Positions 53,150-62,349 of a stretch of 64,000 bases of DNA are shown here, one piece after another. The position numbers and the translations under genes are program-made. Source of the DNA: Brevibacterium rongguiense. Its GTDB lineage: Bacteria; Actinomycetota; Actinomycetes; Actinomycetales; Brevibacteriaceae. The notes below the pieces were generated by a model that saw only the letters and a program-made list of their open reading frames with translations, was not told the DNA's origin and searched no databases. Location: positions 28,186 through 92,185 of the forward strand of contig NZ_WWEQ01000004.1 in the NCBI RefSeq assembly GCF_009857845.1, given 5' to 3'. How positions within the stretch are numbered: the stretch's first letter is position 1; every line of letters begins with the position of its first letter.

Positions 53150-55023
53150 TGGCCGACCTCGTCTTCGACGACGTCTCGATCACCTATTCCACCCGCTCGG
53201 CCCGCGGAGACATCCGCGCCGTCAAGGACGTCTCGCTCGACATCCCCGCCGGCGGCACCCTGGGCATCGCGGGGGAGTCCGGCTCCGGCAAGTCGACGCT
53301 CATCATGGCCCCGCTGCGGCTCCTGCCGGACAGCGCCACGGTGACCGGGCGCGTGCTCCTGGGCGGCGAGGACGTCGCGGACCTGTCCTTCGGGCAGATG
53401 CGCGCGCTGCGGTGGGATGCGGCCTCGATCGTCTTCCAGGGGGCCCTGCACTCGCTCAACCCCGTGCGCACCGTCGCCTGGCAGATCATGGAGGCGCTCA
53501 GCCACCACACCGCGAAATCCTGGCAGACGCCCGAGGCGCGCCGGGCGCGCATGCTCGACCTCCTCGCCTCCGTCGACCTGGCCCCCGAGCACGCGAAGGC
53601 CTACCCGCACGAGCTCTCCGGGGGCCAGAAGCAGCGCGTCATGATCGCGATGGCGCTGGCCTGCGAGCCGGACATCATCATCGCCGACGAGCCCACCACC
53701 GCCCTCGACGTCATCGTCCAGGAACAGGTGCTCGCGCTGCTGACCGCGCGCGTCGCGGAGGCGGGCATCTCGCTCGTCATGATCTCCCACGACCTGTCCG
53801 TGCTCGCGCAGGTCTGCCAGCGCATCGCGGTGATGAAGGACGGGGAGGTCATCGAGCTCGGGTCCGCCCAGCAGATCGCGACAGCCGCGCACCATCCCTA
53901 CACCCGGGCGCTGGCCGACGCGTTCCCCACGATCGGCGATCCGGCCTCCCGGATGCGCCCGGCCCGCCGCTCGGCGGCTGCCGCCGCGGCGGAGCCGGTC
54001 GAGCCGGCAAAGCCGGCAAATCCGGCGGGGGAGGGCACGGCCGCCGCAGCAAAGCCCGCCGCCTCCGCGCCCGAGGCGCCCACGGATCCGGTGCCCGACG
54101 CGCCCAGCCGTCCCGCGCCCGAGGCGCCCGATGCGGCAGCGCCCGACTACGCCTCGGCGCCGGTCCTGCTCGAGGCGCAGGGCCTGTCGGTGACCTTCTC
54201 CGCCCGCGGGCGGCGGGTCAGCGCCGTCGACGATGTCGACTTCACCGTCCGCGAGGGCGAGATCATGGCCCTCGTCGGCCAGTCCGGCTCCGGCAAGACC
54301 ACGCTGGCGCGCACGCTGCTCGGCATCCAGGAGCCCGACCGCGGCACCCGCGTGACGTTCCGGGGCGAGCCGATCCCCACCCGCGGGCGGGCGCTCAAGG
54401 CCTTCCGGCGGGAGGTCCAGCTCGTCCTCCAGGACCCGTCGGGCTCGCTCAACCCGCGCCTGAGCGTCTACGAGGCGGTGGCGGAGGGCCTGCGCATCCA
54501 CGGCATGGACGACGAGGCCCGCCGGGTCGCCGAGGCGCTCGAGGCCGCCGAGCTGCGGCCGGCGCAGGACTTCTTCGAGTCCATTCCGCAGGAGCTCTCC
54601 GGCGGCCAGCGCCAGCGCGTCGTCATCGCCGGTGCGCTGGCACTCGGCCCCCGGCTGCTCGTCGCCGACGAGCCCGTGGCCAGCCTCGACGCCTCCGTGC
54701 GGGGTGAGATCCTGGGCCTCTTCCTCGACCTGCGCGCCCGCCTGGGCCTCTCCGCGCTCATCATCACCCACGACCTGGGCCTGGCGTGGAACATCGCGGA
54801 CACGGTCGCGGTCATGCACTCCGGGCGGATCGTGGAGAAGGGCACCGTCGACGACGTGCTGCTCCACCCGCAGCACGACTACACGAAGCGCCTCATCGCC
54901 GCGGCGCCCAGCCTGCGCCCGCTGCCCGAGGGCGCCGCGACAGGTGCCGAGGCCGGCGGCGGGACGGGCCACGGTCCGGCCGCCCGGGGCTCGCACGCAG
55001 CACCCGCCCGGGACGGGCGGTGA
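53149..55023 (+). CDS. fused dual ATPase of the dipeptide ABC transporter (DppD-DppF fusion)
   Basis: The 624-residue protein has two ABC domains. The first has Walker A GESGSGKSTL near residue 41, signature LSGGQKQRVMIAMALACEPD and Walker B IIIADEPTTALD. A Pro/Ala-rich linker follows at about 265-345. The second has GQSGSGKTTLART near 378, LSGGQRQRVVIAGALALGPR and LLVADEPVASLD. It powers peptide uptake in place of two separate DppD and DppF subunits. The next gene starts inside its last codons (GTGA). Confidence 0.93.
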   Translation: MADLVFDDVSITYSTRSARGDIRAVKDVSLDIPAGGTLGIAGESGSGKSTLIMAPLRLLPDSATVTGRVLLGGEDVADLSFGQMRALRWDAASIVFQGALHSLNPVRTVAWQIMEALSHHTAKSWQTPEARRARMLDLLASVDLAPEHAKAYPHELSGGQKQRVMIAMALACEPDIIIADEPTTALDVIVQEQVLALLTARVAEAGISLVMISHDLSVLAQVCQRIAVMKDGEVIELGSAQQIATAAHHPYTRALADAFPTIGDPASRMRPARRSAAAAAAEPVEPAKPANPAGEGTAAAAKPAASAPEAPTDPVPDAPSRPAPEAPDAAAPDYASAPVLLEAQGLSVTFSARGRRVSAVDDVDFTVREGEIMALVGQSGSGKTTLARTLLGIQEPDRGTRVTFRGEPIPTRGRALKAFRREVQLVLQDPSGSLNPRLSVYEAVAEGLRIHGMDDEARRVAEALEAAELRPAQDFFESIPQELSGGQRQRVVIAGALALGPRLLVADEPVASLDASVRGEILGLFLDLRARLGLSALIITHDLGLAWNIADTVAVMHSGRIVEKGTVDDVLLHPQHDYTKRLIAAAPSLRPLPEGAATGAEAGGGTGHGPAARGSHAAPARDGR

Positions 55024-56117
55024 GCGCCCCGGCCAACCCGTTCGCCGCGCAGGCCCCGCTGCGCCCCGGCGATCGGGTGGCGATCGTCTCGCCCTCGAGC
55101 CCGGCCAAGCGGGAGCACCTCGACGCGGCGGTGGGCGCCCTGCGCGCCTGGGGCCTCGAGGTCGTCGTGGGCGAATCGGCACTCGCCGTCGACGAGCGCG
55201 CCTCCTACCTGGCCGGCTCGGACGAGGTGCGCCGCAGGGACCTGGTCACCGCGTGGACGGATCCCGCCGTCGCCGCGGTCGTGGCCCTGCGCGGGGGCTA
55301 CGGCGCCATGCGGCTGCTCGACGGCCTGGACTTCCGCGCGCTGCGCGCCGCGGCCCGCCTGCCCGACGGCCGGCCCAAGCTGCTCACCGGCTCCTCCGAC
55401 ATCACCGCCCTCCACCGGGCGTGGCAGGCCTGGATCGGGGTGCCCACCCTGTTCTCTCCCATGCCCGGCAACGCCGTGTTCGCTGACAGCGCGCGCATCC
55501 GCGCCGACGTGCGCGCCTGGATGCTCGAACCCTGGGGCGGCCGGACCATCACCGGAGCACTGGACCTGGCCGGCGCCTCGGCGGCGGAGCCGACCCTCGC
55601 GCCGGAGGCAAGCCAGGCCAGCGCCTCGGCGGCGGGTGCACGGCCGGAGACCGACCTGCGCGCGCCCACTGTCCTGGCGCCTGGCACCGCGCGCGGCGTG
55701 CTGACCGGGGGCAACCTCAGCCTCATCGCCGCCTCCCTCGGCGCGCCCGAGGACTCCCGCCCCGGTGCCGACGGCACGTCGGCCATCGCCGTGCTCGAGG
55801 ACGTCGACGAGGACCCCCAGCGCCTGGACAACCTGCTCCTCCAGCTCGAGCGCTCCGGCTGGTTCGAGTCCCTGGCCGGCATCGTGCTGGGCTCGTGGCA
55901 GGACTGCGGGGACCCGGCGGCCATCGAGGGGCTGCTGCGCGAGTACTTCGCCGAACGCGCCATCCCGGTGGTGGCCGGACTGGGCCTGGGCCACGACCCC
56001 GAGGCGCCCGCCGTGGGCCTGGGCGTGCCGGTGGAGCTGCGCGCCCCGGCCGGGGGCGCCCCGGCGCTCGAGGTGCTCGGGGAGCCGGCGCCCCCGGCAG
56101 CGGGCGGCGCCGCATGA
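55020..56117 (+). CDS. LD-carboxypeptidase (peptidase family S66, muramoyltetrapeptide carboxypeptidase)
   Basis: The 365-residue serine peptidase has RPGDRVAIVSPSSPAKREHL at the N-terminus, the nucleophile loop LLTGSSDITALH (near residue 124), LEDVDEDPQRLDNLL (Glu near 260) and GLGLGHDPEAPAVGLG (His near 324). There is no signal peptide. It removes the terminal D-Ala from murein tetrapeptides in the cytosol. Its place behind the peptide ABC transporter suggests recycling of imported wall peptides. An Ala/Ser-rich insert of about 45 residues precedes the second domain. Confidence 0.9.
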   Translation: MSAPANPFAAQAPLRPGDRVAIVSPSSPAKREHLDAAVGALRAWGLEVVVGESALAVDERASYLAGSDEVRRRDLVTAWTDPAVAAVVALRGGYGAMRLLDGLDFRALRAAARLPDGRPKLLTGSSDITALHRAWQAWIGVPTLFSPMPGNAVFADSARIRADVRAWMLEPWGGRTITGALDLAGASAAEPTLAPEASQASASAAGARPETDLRAPTVLAPGTARGVLTGGNLSLIAASLGAPEDSRPGADGTSAIAVLEDVDEDPQRLDNLLLQLERSGWFESLAGIVLGSWQDCGDPAAIEGLLREYFAERAIPVVAGLGLGHDPEAPAVGLGVPVELRAPAGGAPALEVLGEPAPPAAGGAA

Positions 56118-56959
56118 GCCCCGGCGCTGCGGGCCCCGCGACCGCGCCGGAGCTCGTCCTGCCCCCGCTGCCGGACGGCATCGACTGGTCGATCGAGATC
56201 GCCGAGGCGCGCTCGGGGCGCCCGCTCGCGGTCCACCGCGCCCAGGCGCAGCACCGAACTGCGAGCATCGGCAAGGTGTTCCTCCTCATCGAGGCCTGCA
56301 CGCGCATCGCCGACGGCCGGCTCGACCCGGATGCACCGCTGGACGTGCCGCAGGAGCACGCGGTGGGCGACTCCGGCCTGCTGCGCTGGCTGCGCGCGCC
56401 CATCACGGTGGGCGACGCGTGCCTGCTCGTCGCGGCCGTGAGCGACAACCTCGCGACGAACGCGCTCATCCACCTGTGCGGCCTCGAGGCCGTGCGCGCC
56501 GTCGCCCCGCGCCTGGGCCTGGCCCAGACGAGCCTGTGGGACTACATCCGCTCGGCCCGGGAGCCTGGCATGCCGTGGACGGCGTCCTTCGGGACGGCCG
56601 CGGAGCTGGGCCGGACCATGCGGCTGCTCGCCGCCGGGCTCGCCGTCAGCCGCGAGGTCTCGGACATGGTGCTCGGCTACCTCGCCGCCGATGTCGACAC
56701 GAGCCTCGTGGCCGGGGGCCTCAACCTGGACGCCCTCGACCACGTCGAAGCCGACGACGGCATCGTCCTGCGCCACAAGACCGGCTACATCTCGATCCTG
56801 CGCGCGGACGTGGGCCTCGCGCAGGGACCCGCCGCCGCCGTGTCCTACGCGGTGCTCGCCGAATGGGACGAAGCCGGCGGCGACCGCAGGATCGCGGCCG
56901 AGGACGGCATGCGCGCCATCGGGCGCGCCATCCGCGCGCACATCCGCCCCGGACCGTGA
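56114..56959 (+). CDS. class A beta-lactamase-like serine hydrolase, apparently cytosolic
   Basis: The 281-residue protein has the penicilloyl-serine motifs: SxxK as ASIGKVF (near residue 51), SDN in AVSDNLATNAL (near 110) and KTG in RHKTGYISI (near 222). No signal peptide precedes the domain. It overlaps the LD-carboxypeptidase stop by 4 nt. By context it may act on D-amino-acid peptides from murein rather than on antibiotics; this is inference. Confidence 0.88.
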   Translation: MSPGAAGPATAPELVLPPLPDGIDWSIEIAEARSGRPLAVHRAQAQHRTASIGKVFLLIEACTRIADGRLDPDAPLDVPQEHAVGDSGLLRWLRAPITVGDACLLVAAVSDNLATNALIHLCGLEAVRAVAPRLGLAQTSLWDYIRSAREPGMPWTASFGTAAELGRTMRLLAAGLAVSREVSDMVLGYLAADVDTSLVAGGLNLDALDHVEADDGIVLRHKTGYISILRADVGLAQGPAAAVSYAVLAEWDEAGGDRRIAAEDGMRAIGRAIRAHIRPGP

Positions 56960-56993
56960 TCCGGGGCGGTGGGCGGCCGGTGGCCTGGGCGGC

Positions 56994-57977
56994 TCAGTTT
57001 GCGAACGGCGCCAGGCGCTCGCGCAGCGAGTCCTGCGCGCGGACGAACTGCTCGGCGAGCCGGTCGACGAGCTGCGCGGTGGGCACCGACTCGGTGATCG
57101 CGCCCACGCCCTGGCCGGAGCCCCAGATGTCCTTCCACGCCTTGGCCTTCGAGCCCTCCTCCGTGCCGAAGCTCATCTTCGAGGGATCGGAGACCGGCAG
57201 GTCGTCGGGGTCGAGGCCGGCGGCCTCGATGGAGCCGCGCAGGTAGTTGCCGTGCACGCCGGTGAAGAGGTTGGAGTAGACGACGTCGGAGGCGCCGGCC
57301 TCCACGATCATCTGCCGGTAGCCCTCGACGACCCGCGCCTCGGGGGTGGAGAGGAACGCGGAGCCGACGTAGCCGAAGTCGGCGCCCGCGGCGAGGGCGG
57401 CGAGGACCGAGGAGCCGTGCGCCAGCGCGCCGGACAGGGCGATGGGCCCGTCGAACCACTCGCGGATCTCGCGGACCAGCGCGAACGGCGAGAGCGCTCC
57501 TGCGTGGCCGCCGGCGCCGGCGGCCACGGCGATGATGCCGTCGGCGCCCTTCTCCACGGCCTTGTGGGCGAAGCGGTTGTTGATGACGTCGTGGAGCACG
57601 ACGCCGCCGTAGGAGTGGATCGCCTCGTTGACGTCCTCCCGGGCGCCCAGCGAGGTGATGACGATCGGCACCTCGTTGCGCACGACGACGTCCAGGTCGT
57701 GCTCGATGCGGTTGTTCGTGCGGTGGACGATGAGGTTGACCGCGAACGGGGCCACGTGCTTGCCGGGGTTGGCCTGGGCGAATGCCGCATTGGACTCGCG
57801 GATGTCATCGAGCCAGTCCTGGAGGGCTGCCTCCGGGCGCGCGTTCAGCGACGGGAAGCTGCCGATCACGCCGGCCTGGCACTGCGCCTTGACGAGCTCC
57901 GGGCCGGACGCGATGAACATGGGCGATGCGATGACCGGCAGGCGAAGCGGCGCCTGCAGCGCGGACGGCAGCGACAT
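56994..57977 (-). CDS. nitronate monooxygenase (2-nitropropane dioxygenase family)
   Basis: The 327-residue FMN enzyme has PVIASPMFIASGPELVKAQC at the N-terminus, the conserved His in GGHAGALSPFALV, LSGALAHGSSVLAALAAGAD and YVGSAFLSTPEA. It oxidises alkyl nitronates. ATG 57977 is chosen because AAGGAG lies seven bases before it. A consensus-like -10 and an operator-like palindrome lie just upstream. Some relatives are annotated as enoyl reductases, so the substrate is not certain. Confidence 0.9.
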   Translation of the reverse strand: MSLPSALQAPLRLPVIASPMFIASGPELVKAQCQAGVIGSFPSLNARPEAALQDWLDDIRESNAAFAQANPGKHVAPFAVNLIVHRTNNRIEHDLDVVVRNEVPIVITSLGAREDVNEAIHSYGGVVLHDVINNRFAHKAVEKGADGIIAVAAGAGGHAGALSPFALVREIREWFDGPIALSGALAHGSSVLAALAAGADFGYVGSAFLSTPEARVVEGYRQMIVEAGASDVVYSNLFTGVHGNYLRGSIEAAGLDPDDLPVSDPSKMSFGTEEGSKAKAWKDIWGSGQGVGAITESVPTAQLVDRLAEQFVRAQDSLRERLAPFAN

Positions 57978-57997
57978 GGATGGCTCCTTTGGCATAA

Positions 57998-58019
57998 GTG
58001 ATCGTTCGTTCACATTGTA
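57998..58019 (-). promoter_or_regulatory. promoter and operator-like palindrome of the nitronate monooxygenase gene
   Basis: On the minus strand TACAAT (58014-58019) is followed directly by GTGAACGAACGATCAC (58013-57998), an inverted repeat with four mismatched central and near-central positions. It overlaps the expected transcription start. The pattern is of the TetR type, but no TetR gene is in the window. Confidence 0.5.
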
Positions 58020-58096
58020 GGCACACGGGGCACCGGGCAGCTCGTGCAATGGGCGCCGTGCCGAGCGCGGGCACTGCTGCGCCCTAGGCCCGGATA

Positions 58097-58138
58097 CGCG
58101 AACTCCCCGCGGGCCGGGTGGCCTGCGGGGAGTTCGCG
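58097..58138 (-). terminator. hairpin after the enoyl-CoA hydratase gene
   Basis: A 14-bp perfect stem (58097-58110 with 58125-58138) lies about 40 nt past the stop of the minus-strand operon. The loop can extend the stem. No long T tract. Confidence 0.75.
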
Positions 58139-58175
58139 GGGCGGGGTGCCCCGGGGCGTGGAGCCCGGGCGGCGG

Positions 58176-58952
58176 TCACGAATCCGTGAAGTTCGGATCC
58201 CGCTTCTCCACGAAGGCGCTCATGCCCTCGACCTGGTCGTTCGTGGCCAGCGAGGAGTGGAAGAGCCGGCGCTCGAAGTTGAGCCCCTGCTCGAGCGTCG
58301 TCTCGAAGGCCAGGTTGACGGCCTCCTTGACGAGCATCGTCGCGACCGCGGACTTCTTCGCGATCGTGCCGGCGATCTCGTAGGCGGTGTCCATGAGCGC
58401 CTCGGGCTCCACGACGCGCGCGGCGAGTCCCGAGCGCTCGGCCTCCTGCGCGTCCATCATCCGCCCGGTCAGGCACATGTCCATCGCCTTGGCCTTGCCC
58501 ACGGCGCGGGTGAGGCGCTGCGAGCCGCCCATCCCGGGCAGCACGCCCAGGTTGATCTCCGGCTGGCCGAACTTCGCCTTCGACGACGCGATGAGGATGT
58601 CGGCCATCATCGCGAGCTCGCAGCCACCGCCGAGCGCGAAGCCGTTGACGGCGGCGATGATGGGCGTGCGCACGCCCGTCAGGCGCCGCCAGCCGGCGAA
58701 CCAGTCGGCCTTGTAGGCCGTGGCGAAGTCGAGGTCCTTCATCTCCTTGATGTCCGCGCCCGCGGCGAACGCGCGGCCGGAGCCGGTGATGACGATCGCC
58801 TTGACCTCCGGGTCTGCATCGAAGGCGGCGGCAGCATCGGTGACGTCGGTGAGCACCTGCATGTTGAGCGCGTTGAGCGCCTCGGGCCGGTTGAGCGTGA
58901 TCGTCGCGACGCCGTCGGCGGTTTCGGTGAGGATTGTCTGGTACTGGCTCAT
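58176..58952 (-). CDS. enoyl-CoA hydratase
   Basis: The 258-residue crotonase has the oxyanion motifs [17 protein letters not shown] and [17 protein letters not shown], and the catalytic glutamates in [20 protein letters not shown]. It hydrates enoyl-CoA esters; in this operon methacrylyl-CoA from valine is the likely substrate. Its ATG overlaps the stop of the upstream hydrolase gene by 4 nt, so it is the last gene of the operon. Confidence 0.93.
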   Translation of the reverse strand: MSQYQTILTETADGVATITLNRPEALNALNMQVLTDVTDAAAAFDADPEVKAIVITGSGRAFAAGADIKEMKDLDFATAYKADWFAGWRRLTGVRTPIIAAVNGFALGGGCELAMMADILIASSKAKFGQPEINLGVLPGMGGSQRLTRAVGKAKAMDMCLTGRMMDAQEAERSGLAARVVEPEALMDTAYEIAGTIAKKSAVATMLVKEAVNLAFETTLEQGLNFERRLFHSSLATNDQVEGMSAFVEKRDPNFTDS

Positions 58953-60004
58953 GAGAAGACCTTCTCCTGGCGTTCGGTGTCGAGGATGGATCGGATCTCC
59001 GCCTCGTCCAGGGCGGACACGGCGGCCGGATCCCACTGCGGGTTGCGGTCCTTGTCGATGACCTGGGCGCGGATGCCCTCGCGCAGGTCGGGGTAGTGGG
59101 CGATGTTGAGCGCGGCGCGGTAGTCGCGCTCGAGCACCTCCTGCAGGCTCATCGTCTTCGCGGTGCGGATCATCTCGAAGGTCACCGCCAGCGAGCGCGG
59201 CGACTTCGATTCGAGCACGTCGGCCGTGTGCGCCGCCGCTTCGGAGCCCTCGGCGCGCAGGGCGGCGATGATCGCGAGCACGGAGTCCTGGGCGAAGCAG
59301 GTGGCGATCCACTGCTCGTCGCGGGCGAGCTCGTTCTCCGGTGCCTCGGCGGCGAACTGGGCCGCGAAGTCGGCGGCCACCTCGGGCGCCTCCGCGGGGG
59401 CCTCGGTGAGCGCCGCGCGCAGGGCGGGCAGCTGGGCGCGGGGCACGAAGTGGTCGGCCAGCCCGTAGGCGAGCGCGGCGCCGGCGCGCACGGGCTCGCC
59501 GGTCAGGCCCATGTACATGCCGATCTCGTGGGGCAGCCGGGCGAGGAGGTAGGTGCCGCCCACGTCCGGGAACAGGCCGATGCCGGTCTCCGGCATGCCC
59601 ACCTTCGTCGTCTCGGTGACGATGCGCACGCTGCCGTGGACGGACACGCCCACCCCGCCGCCCATCGTGATCCCGTCCATGAACGCGATGTAGGGCTTCG
59701 GGTAGTTCGCGATGCGGTTGTTCATCCGGTACTCATCGGAGAAGAAGAGCTCGGACTCGTCCGTGCCGTCGACGACCGAGCGGTAGATGCCCTTGATGTC
59801 GCCGCCGGCGCACAGGCCGCGCTCACCGGCGCCGGTGATGAGCACCGCGGCGACCGAGTCGTCGTCCTGCCAGTCGATGAGCGCGCGATCGACCTGCTCG
59901 ATCATCTCCGTGCTCAGCGCGTTGATGGCCTTGGGCTTGTTGAGTTCGATGTGGCCGAGCGCTCCGTCGCGGTCGACGATGACCGTGGCTTCCGTGTCCG
60001 TCAT
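58949..60004 (-). CDS. 3-hydroxyisobutyryl-CoA hydrolase (crotonase superfamily)
   Basis: The 351-residue protein is longer than a hydratase and has the hydrolase pattern: [39 protein letters not shown] and [20 protein letters not shown]. The extended C-terminus [16 protein letters not shown] also fits HIBCH. It releases 3-hydroxyisobutyrate in valine breakdown. It lies 59 nt after the acyl-CoA dehydrogenase gene. No 3-hydroxyisobutyrate dehydrogenase follows here. Confidence 0.88.
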   Translation of the reverse strand: MTDTEATVIVDRDGALGHIELNKPKAINALSTEMIEQVDRALIDWQDDDSVAAVLITGAGERGLCAGGDIKGIYRSVVDGTDESELFFSDEYRMNNRIANYPKPYIAFMDGITMGGGVGVSVHGSVRIVTETTKVGMPETGIGLFPDVGGTYLLARLPHEIGMYMGLTGEPVRAGAALAYGLADHFVPRAQLPALRAALTEAPAEAPEVAADFAAQFAAEAPENELARDEQWIATCFAQDSVLAIIAALRAEGSEAAAHTADVLESKSPRSLAVTFEMIRTAKTMSLQEVLERDYRAALNIAHYPDLREGIRAQVIDKDRNPQWDPAAVSALDEAEIRSILDTERQEKVFS

Positions 60005-60063
60005 CTGTTCCTCTCCTGGCTTCTGCGGATGGGGCTGGTGTGCTGTGTGGGCGGGGCCGCGCG

Positions 60064-61230
60064 TCAGGCGACCCCGGTGCTCTTGCGCGAGATGATGACG
60101 CGCATGATCTCGTTCGTGCCCTCGAGGATCCGGTGCACGCGCAGGTCGCGCACGAGCTTCTCGATTCCATACTCTTGCAGATACCCGTAGCCGCCGAACA
60201 GCTGGAGGGCCCGGTCGGCGACCTCGAAGCCCGTGTCCGTGGCGGTGAGCTTCGCCATGGCCGACAGCAGCGAGGTGTTGGGGTCCTGCGCATCGTAGGC
60301 CGCTGCGGCGCGCCAGAGCATGGAGCGGGCGGCCTCGAGCTTGGCCTGCATGTCCGCCACTTCGAAGCGCAGGGCCTGGAAGCCGGTGAGGTCGGTGCCG
60401 AAGGCCTGGCGCTCGCCCATGTAGGCGATCGCCTTCTCGAGGGCCGCCTGGCCCCCGCCGATCGAGCAGGCGCCGATGTTGAGGCGCCCCCCGTCGAGCC
60501 CGGACATGGCGATCTTGAAGCCCTGGCCCTCCTCCCCGATGAGGTTGCCGGCCGGCACGCGCATGTTCTCCATGAAGACCTGGCGGGTGGGCTGGGCCCG
60601 CCAGCCCATCTTCTTCTCGTTGGCCCCGAAGGTCAGCCCCTCGGTTCCCTTCTCCACGACGAAGGTGGAGATGCCCCGGGCGCCCTCCTGGCCGGTGCGG
60701 GCCATGACGAGGTAGATGTCCGTTTCGCCGGCGCCGGAGATGAACTGCTTGACGCCGTTGAGCACGTAGTCGTCGCCATCGCGGCGCGCCGAGGTGCGGA
60801 TCGCGGCCGCGTCCGAGCCCGCGTTGGGCTCGGTGAGGCAGTAGCTGCCGAGCTTGTCGAAGCTTGTGAGCGGCGTGAGCCACTTCTCCTGCTGTTCGGG
60901 GCTGGCGTAGCGGTCGAGCATCCACGCGACCATGTTGTGGATGGACATGTAGCTGGCCACCGAGGGGCAGCCGGTCGAGAGCGCCTCGAAGATGAGCGCG
61001 GCGTCCATGCGGCCCAGGCCGGAGCCGCCGTTGTCCTCGGAGACGTAGATGCCGCCCATGCCCAGCTCACCGGCGGCCTTGATGACGTCGACGGGGAAGT
61101 GGTGGTTCTCATCCCACTCGAGTGCGTGGGGCGCGATCTCCGCTTCCGCGAAGTCGCGGCACATCGCGGAGAGCTCCCGCTGCTCCTCGGTGAGGCCAAA
61201 GGTCAGTGCGGCGGCGGTGGTGCGTGCCAT
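60064..61230 (-). CDS. acyl-CoA dehydrogenase, probably isobutyryl-CoA dehydrogenase
   Basis: The 388-residue flavoenzyme has the signatures YCLTEPNAGSDAAAIRTSA and QLFGGYGYLQEYGIEKLVRD, with RILEGTNEIMRVIISR at the end. It starts the operon that continues with the HIBCH-type hydrolase and enoyl-CoA hydratase, so isobutyryl-CoA is the likely substrate. The predicted transcript has a long leader of about 220 nt (61231-61449) in which I see no convincing gene. Confidence 0.9.
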   Translation of the reverse strand: MARTTAAALTFGLTEEQRELSAMCRDFAEAEIAPHALEWDENHHFPVDVIKAAGELGMGGIYVSEDNGGSGLGRMDAALIFEALSTGCPSVASYMSIHNMVAWMLDRYASPEQQEKWLTPLTSFDKLGSYCLTEPNAGSDAAAIRTSARRDGDDYVLNGVKQFISGAGETDIYLVMARTGQEGARGISTFVVEKGTEGLTFGANEKKMGWRAQPTRQVFMENMRVPAGNLIGEEGQGFKIAMSGLDGGRLNIGACSIGGGQAALEKAIAYMGERQAFGTDLTGFQALRFEVADMQAKLEAARSMLWRAAAAYDAQDPNTSLLSAMAKLTATDTGFEVADRALQLFGGYGYLQEYGIEKLVRDLRVHRILEGTNEIMRVIISRKSTGVA

Positions 61231-61454
61231 GGCGGCTCCTTCGTCGTGTGGCTGCGTCGTGTGGCGGTGGCGGTTCGTCGTTCATGGGGCAGCGGGTGCG
61301 CGCACCGGCGTCGTGCTCGGGCGATCGGCCCGCGGGTGGGGCCATCGTGGCGGCCGCGCGGCGGTGCGCGGCTGTCCGCGCGGGGACCGCATCGCCGGGT
61401 CGGCGGTGTGCCCCCCAACGGGGGACAGGAGGCCCTGCCGAGGGCGTTGGGGCG

Positions 61455-61486
61455 AGTCTAGACGAAACTACTTGGACGTCCAAGTA
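61455..61486 (-). promoter_or_regulatory. promoter of the valine catabolism operon with an 18-bp perfect palindrome over the -35
   Basis: On the minus strand TTGGAC (61478-61483) and TAGACT (61455-61460) are 17 bp apart. TACTTGGACGTCCAAGTA (61469-61486) is a perfect palindrome covering the -35. A MarR-family regulator is encoded immediately upstream and is the natural candidate to bind here. Confidence 0.72.
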
Positions 61487-61609
61487 ATCGGTGCGGGGAC
61501 CGGCGAGGCGCGAGGTGCGGCGAGCCCAGGCACGCAATGCCCGGGTGCGCAATGAGCGTTCGGGTGCGGGGCCGGCGGGCGGTAGAGGAGCCGGGGCCGT
61601 GCGCTCGCC

Positions 61610-62113
61610 TCAGTCCTCCTGATCGCGCTCGAGGCCCTCGCGCAGGTAGAGGAGCCGGCCGAGGAGCTGGGTGAGGGTGGCCGACTCGACTTCCGGGCGC
61701 TCGAAGACCTGCGAGTTGAGCGCATCGGTTGCCCGTTCCACGAGGGCGCGGCCCTCCGGCGTGATCGCCGCGAGCGTGGTGCGCCCGTCATTGGGGTGGG
61801 GCAGGCGCTCCACGAGCCCCGCCGCCTCGAGTCGGTCGACCGAGTTCGTCGTCGATGTGGCGTGGACCTGGAGGCGCTGGGTGACCTTGTTGAGCGGCAG
61901 CTCGCCGCGCTTCGTGAACGCCAGCAGCCGCAGCACCTCGTAGCGGGAGAAGGTCAGCCCGAGCGGCTTGAGCACGGCGTCGACCCGGGCGAGCAACAGC
62001 TGGTGGACGCGCATGACGGAGGTCACCAGCGTCATGCCGTCGGCGGCGTCCTCCCAGCCGTGCGCGATCCACTGCTTGCGCGACTCCTCAATGGGATCGG
62101 GCACTGCGGGCAT
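61610..62113 (-). CDS. MarR-family transcriptional regulator
   Basis: The 167-residue protein has the winged-helix core TFSRYEVLRLLAFTKRGELP, LNKVTQRLQVHATSTTNSVD, RLEAAGLVERLPHPNDGRTT and a long C-terminal dimer helix. ATG 62113 has AGGAGA upstream and was preferred over the 30-codon longer frame. A -10 TAGACT lies at 62201-62206. It probably controls the acyl-CoA dehydrogenase operon that follows, sensing a CoA ester or fatty acid (inference). Confidence 0.92.
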   Translation of the reverse strand: MPAVPDPIEESRKQWIAHGWEDAADGMTLVTSVMRVHQLLLARVDAVLKPLGLTFSRYEVLRLLAFTKRGELPLNKVTQRLQVHATSTTNSVDRLEAAGLVERLPHPNDGRTTLAAITPEGRALVERATDALNSQVFERPEVESATLTQLLGRLLYLREGLERDQED

Positions 62114-62349
62114 GCGCTCTCCTGGCTGTTCGGGGCCGGCGGCCGGGCCGCCGCGCGGTGCCGCCAAGCGGTGGGCGGCGTGCGGCACAGTCTGCCTCAC
62201 AGTCTACTGAGGCGACGGTTTCCGGGGCGCACGCCGCTGGGGCGGAGGCCATTGCGACGCCGCGACAGACGCGGGTGGCACAGGCGCCGACCGGTGGGGT
62301 GCCGGGCTGAGCGAGGACGCCGGGGGTGGCAAGGCGCATCGCGCTGAGC

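Noticed and set aside
61109..61552. Small open frames in the leader upstream of the acyl-CoA dehydrogenase gene
   Set aside because: They cross the promoter and palindrome and are Arg/Pro/His-rich; no recognisable protein.
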